Assembly (NCBI GenBank): GCA_032622095.1
Contig: CP136061.1
Span: forward strand, 119,796,754 to 119,860,753
DNA: 64,000 bases
Direction: 5' to 3'
DNA from: Siphonodentalium dalli
Lineage: Eukaryota > Mollusca > Scaphopoda > Gadilida > Siphonodentaliidae
Shown here: positions 63,995-64,000 of the stretch, in pieces
How the letters are laid out: each line of letters begins with the position of its first letter
Position numbering within the stretch: position 1 is the stretch's first letter
The notes under the pieces: model-generated
Seen by the model: only the letters and a program-made list of their open reading frames with translations
Database searches by the model: none
What the model was told of the DNA's origin: nothing
Position numbers and translations under genes: made by a program

Positions 63995-64000
63995 TCAACG

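Overview
The window looks like metazoan nuclear DNA from a marine invertebrate, probably a lophotrochozoan such as a mollusc or brachiopod. It is AT-rich, has large introns with GT-AG borders and is dense in decayed transposable elements. It also carries short DNA-transposon derivatives, microsatellites and the 'tccgtccgtccg' and 'acatgtacatgta' motifs common in such genomes. The lineage is inferred from style, not from a marker gene. No rRNA, tRNA, CRISPR or prokaryotic operon structure was seen.

Three protein-coding loci can be supported. (1) On the plus strand, about 3.4-16.5 kb, exons of a DDE-type transposase-like protein (tentatively Kolobok superfamily) line up over 13 kb. The copy is broken by a nonsense codon, a one-base deletion, a premature tandem stop and an apparently missing exon, so it is called a pseudogene. 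(2) On the minus strand, about 18.0-24.0 kb, a small gene of four phase-0 exons is predicted. Its first exon encodes a cysteine-rich CXC/CRC-like zinc-binding segment. (3) On the minus strand at 48.8-50.0 kb there is an intact single-exon class A GPCR of 411 codons, most like the GPR161 group. A LINE reverse-transcriptase C-terminal relic lies at 52.86-53.16 kb, and a BED-finger-like start of a hAT transposase lies at 61.0 kb inside a nested insertion.

Layout: 0-2.7 kb tandem repeats; 3.4-16.5 kb transposase relic with introns full of interspersed repeats; 18-24 kb CXC gene with a foldback element in an intron; 24.2-26.3 kb nested inverted-repeat elements; 28-36 kb degenerate repeats and duplications; 37-41.8 kb foldback and TTAA elements and an old pair of 450 bp inverted arms; 43.4-45.2 kb a minisatellite of roughly 60 bp unit; 45.6-46.5 kb a degenerate repeat of about 350 bp; 48.8-50 kb the GPCR; 52.5-53.2 kb repeat plus LINE relic; 55.5-60 kb a TTAA element and a 4 kb structure with 490 bp inverted arms; 60.3-61.6 kb a TTAA foldback element split by a hAT-like insert.

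The most notable theme is TTAA-delimited elements. Three unrelated families (500, 380 and about 480 bp) begin and end in TTAAAG, which resembles the described Kolobok/T2 termini, and they sit in the same window as the Kolobok-like transposase relic. No host pathway links the three loci; they appear to be independent neighbours.
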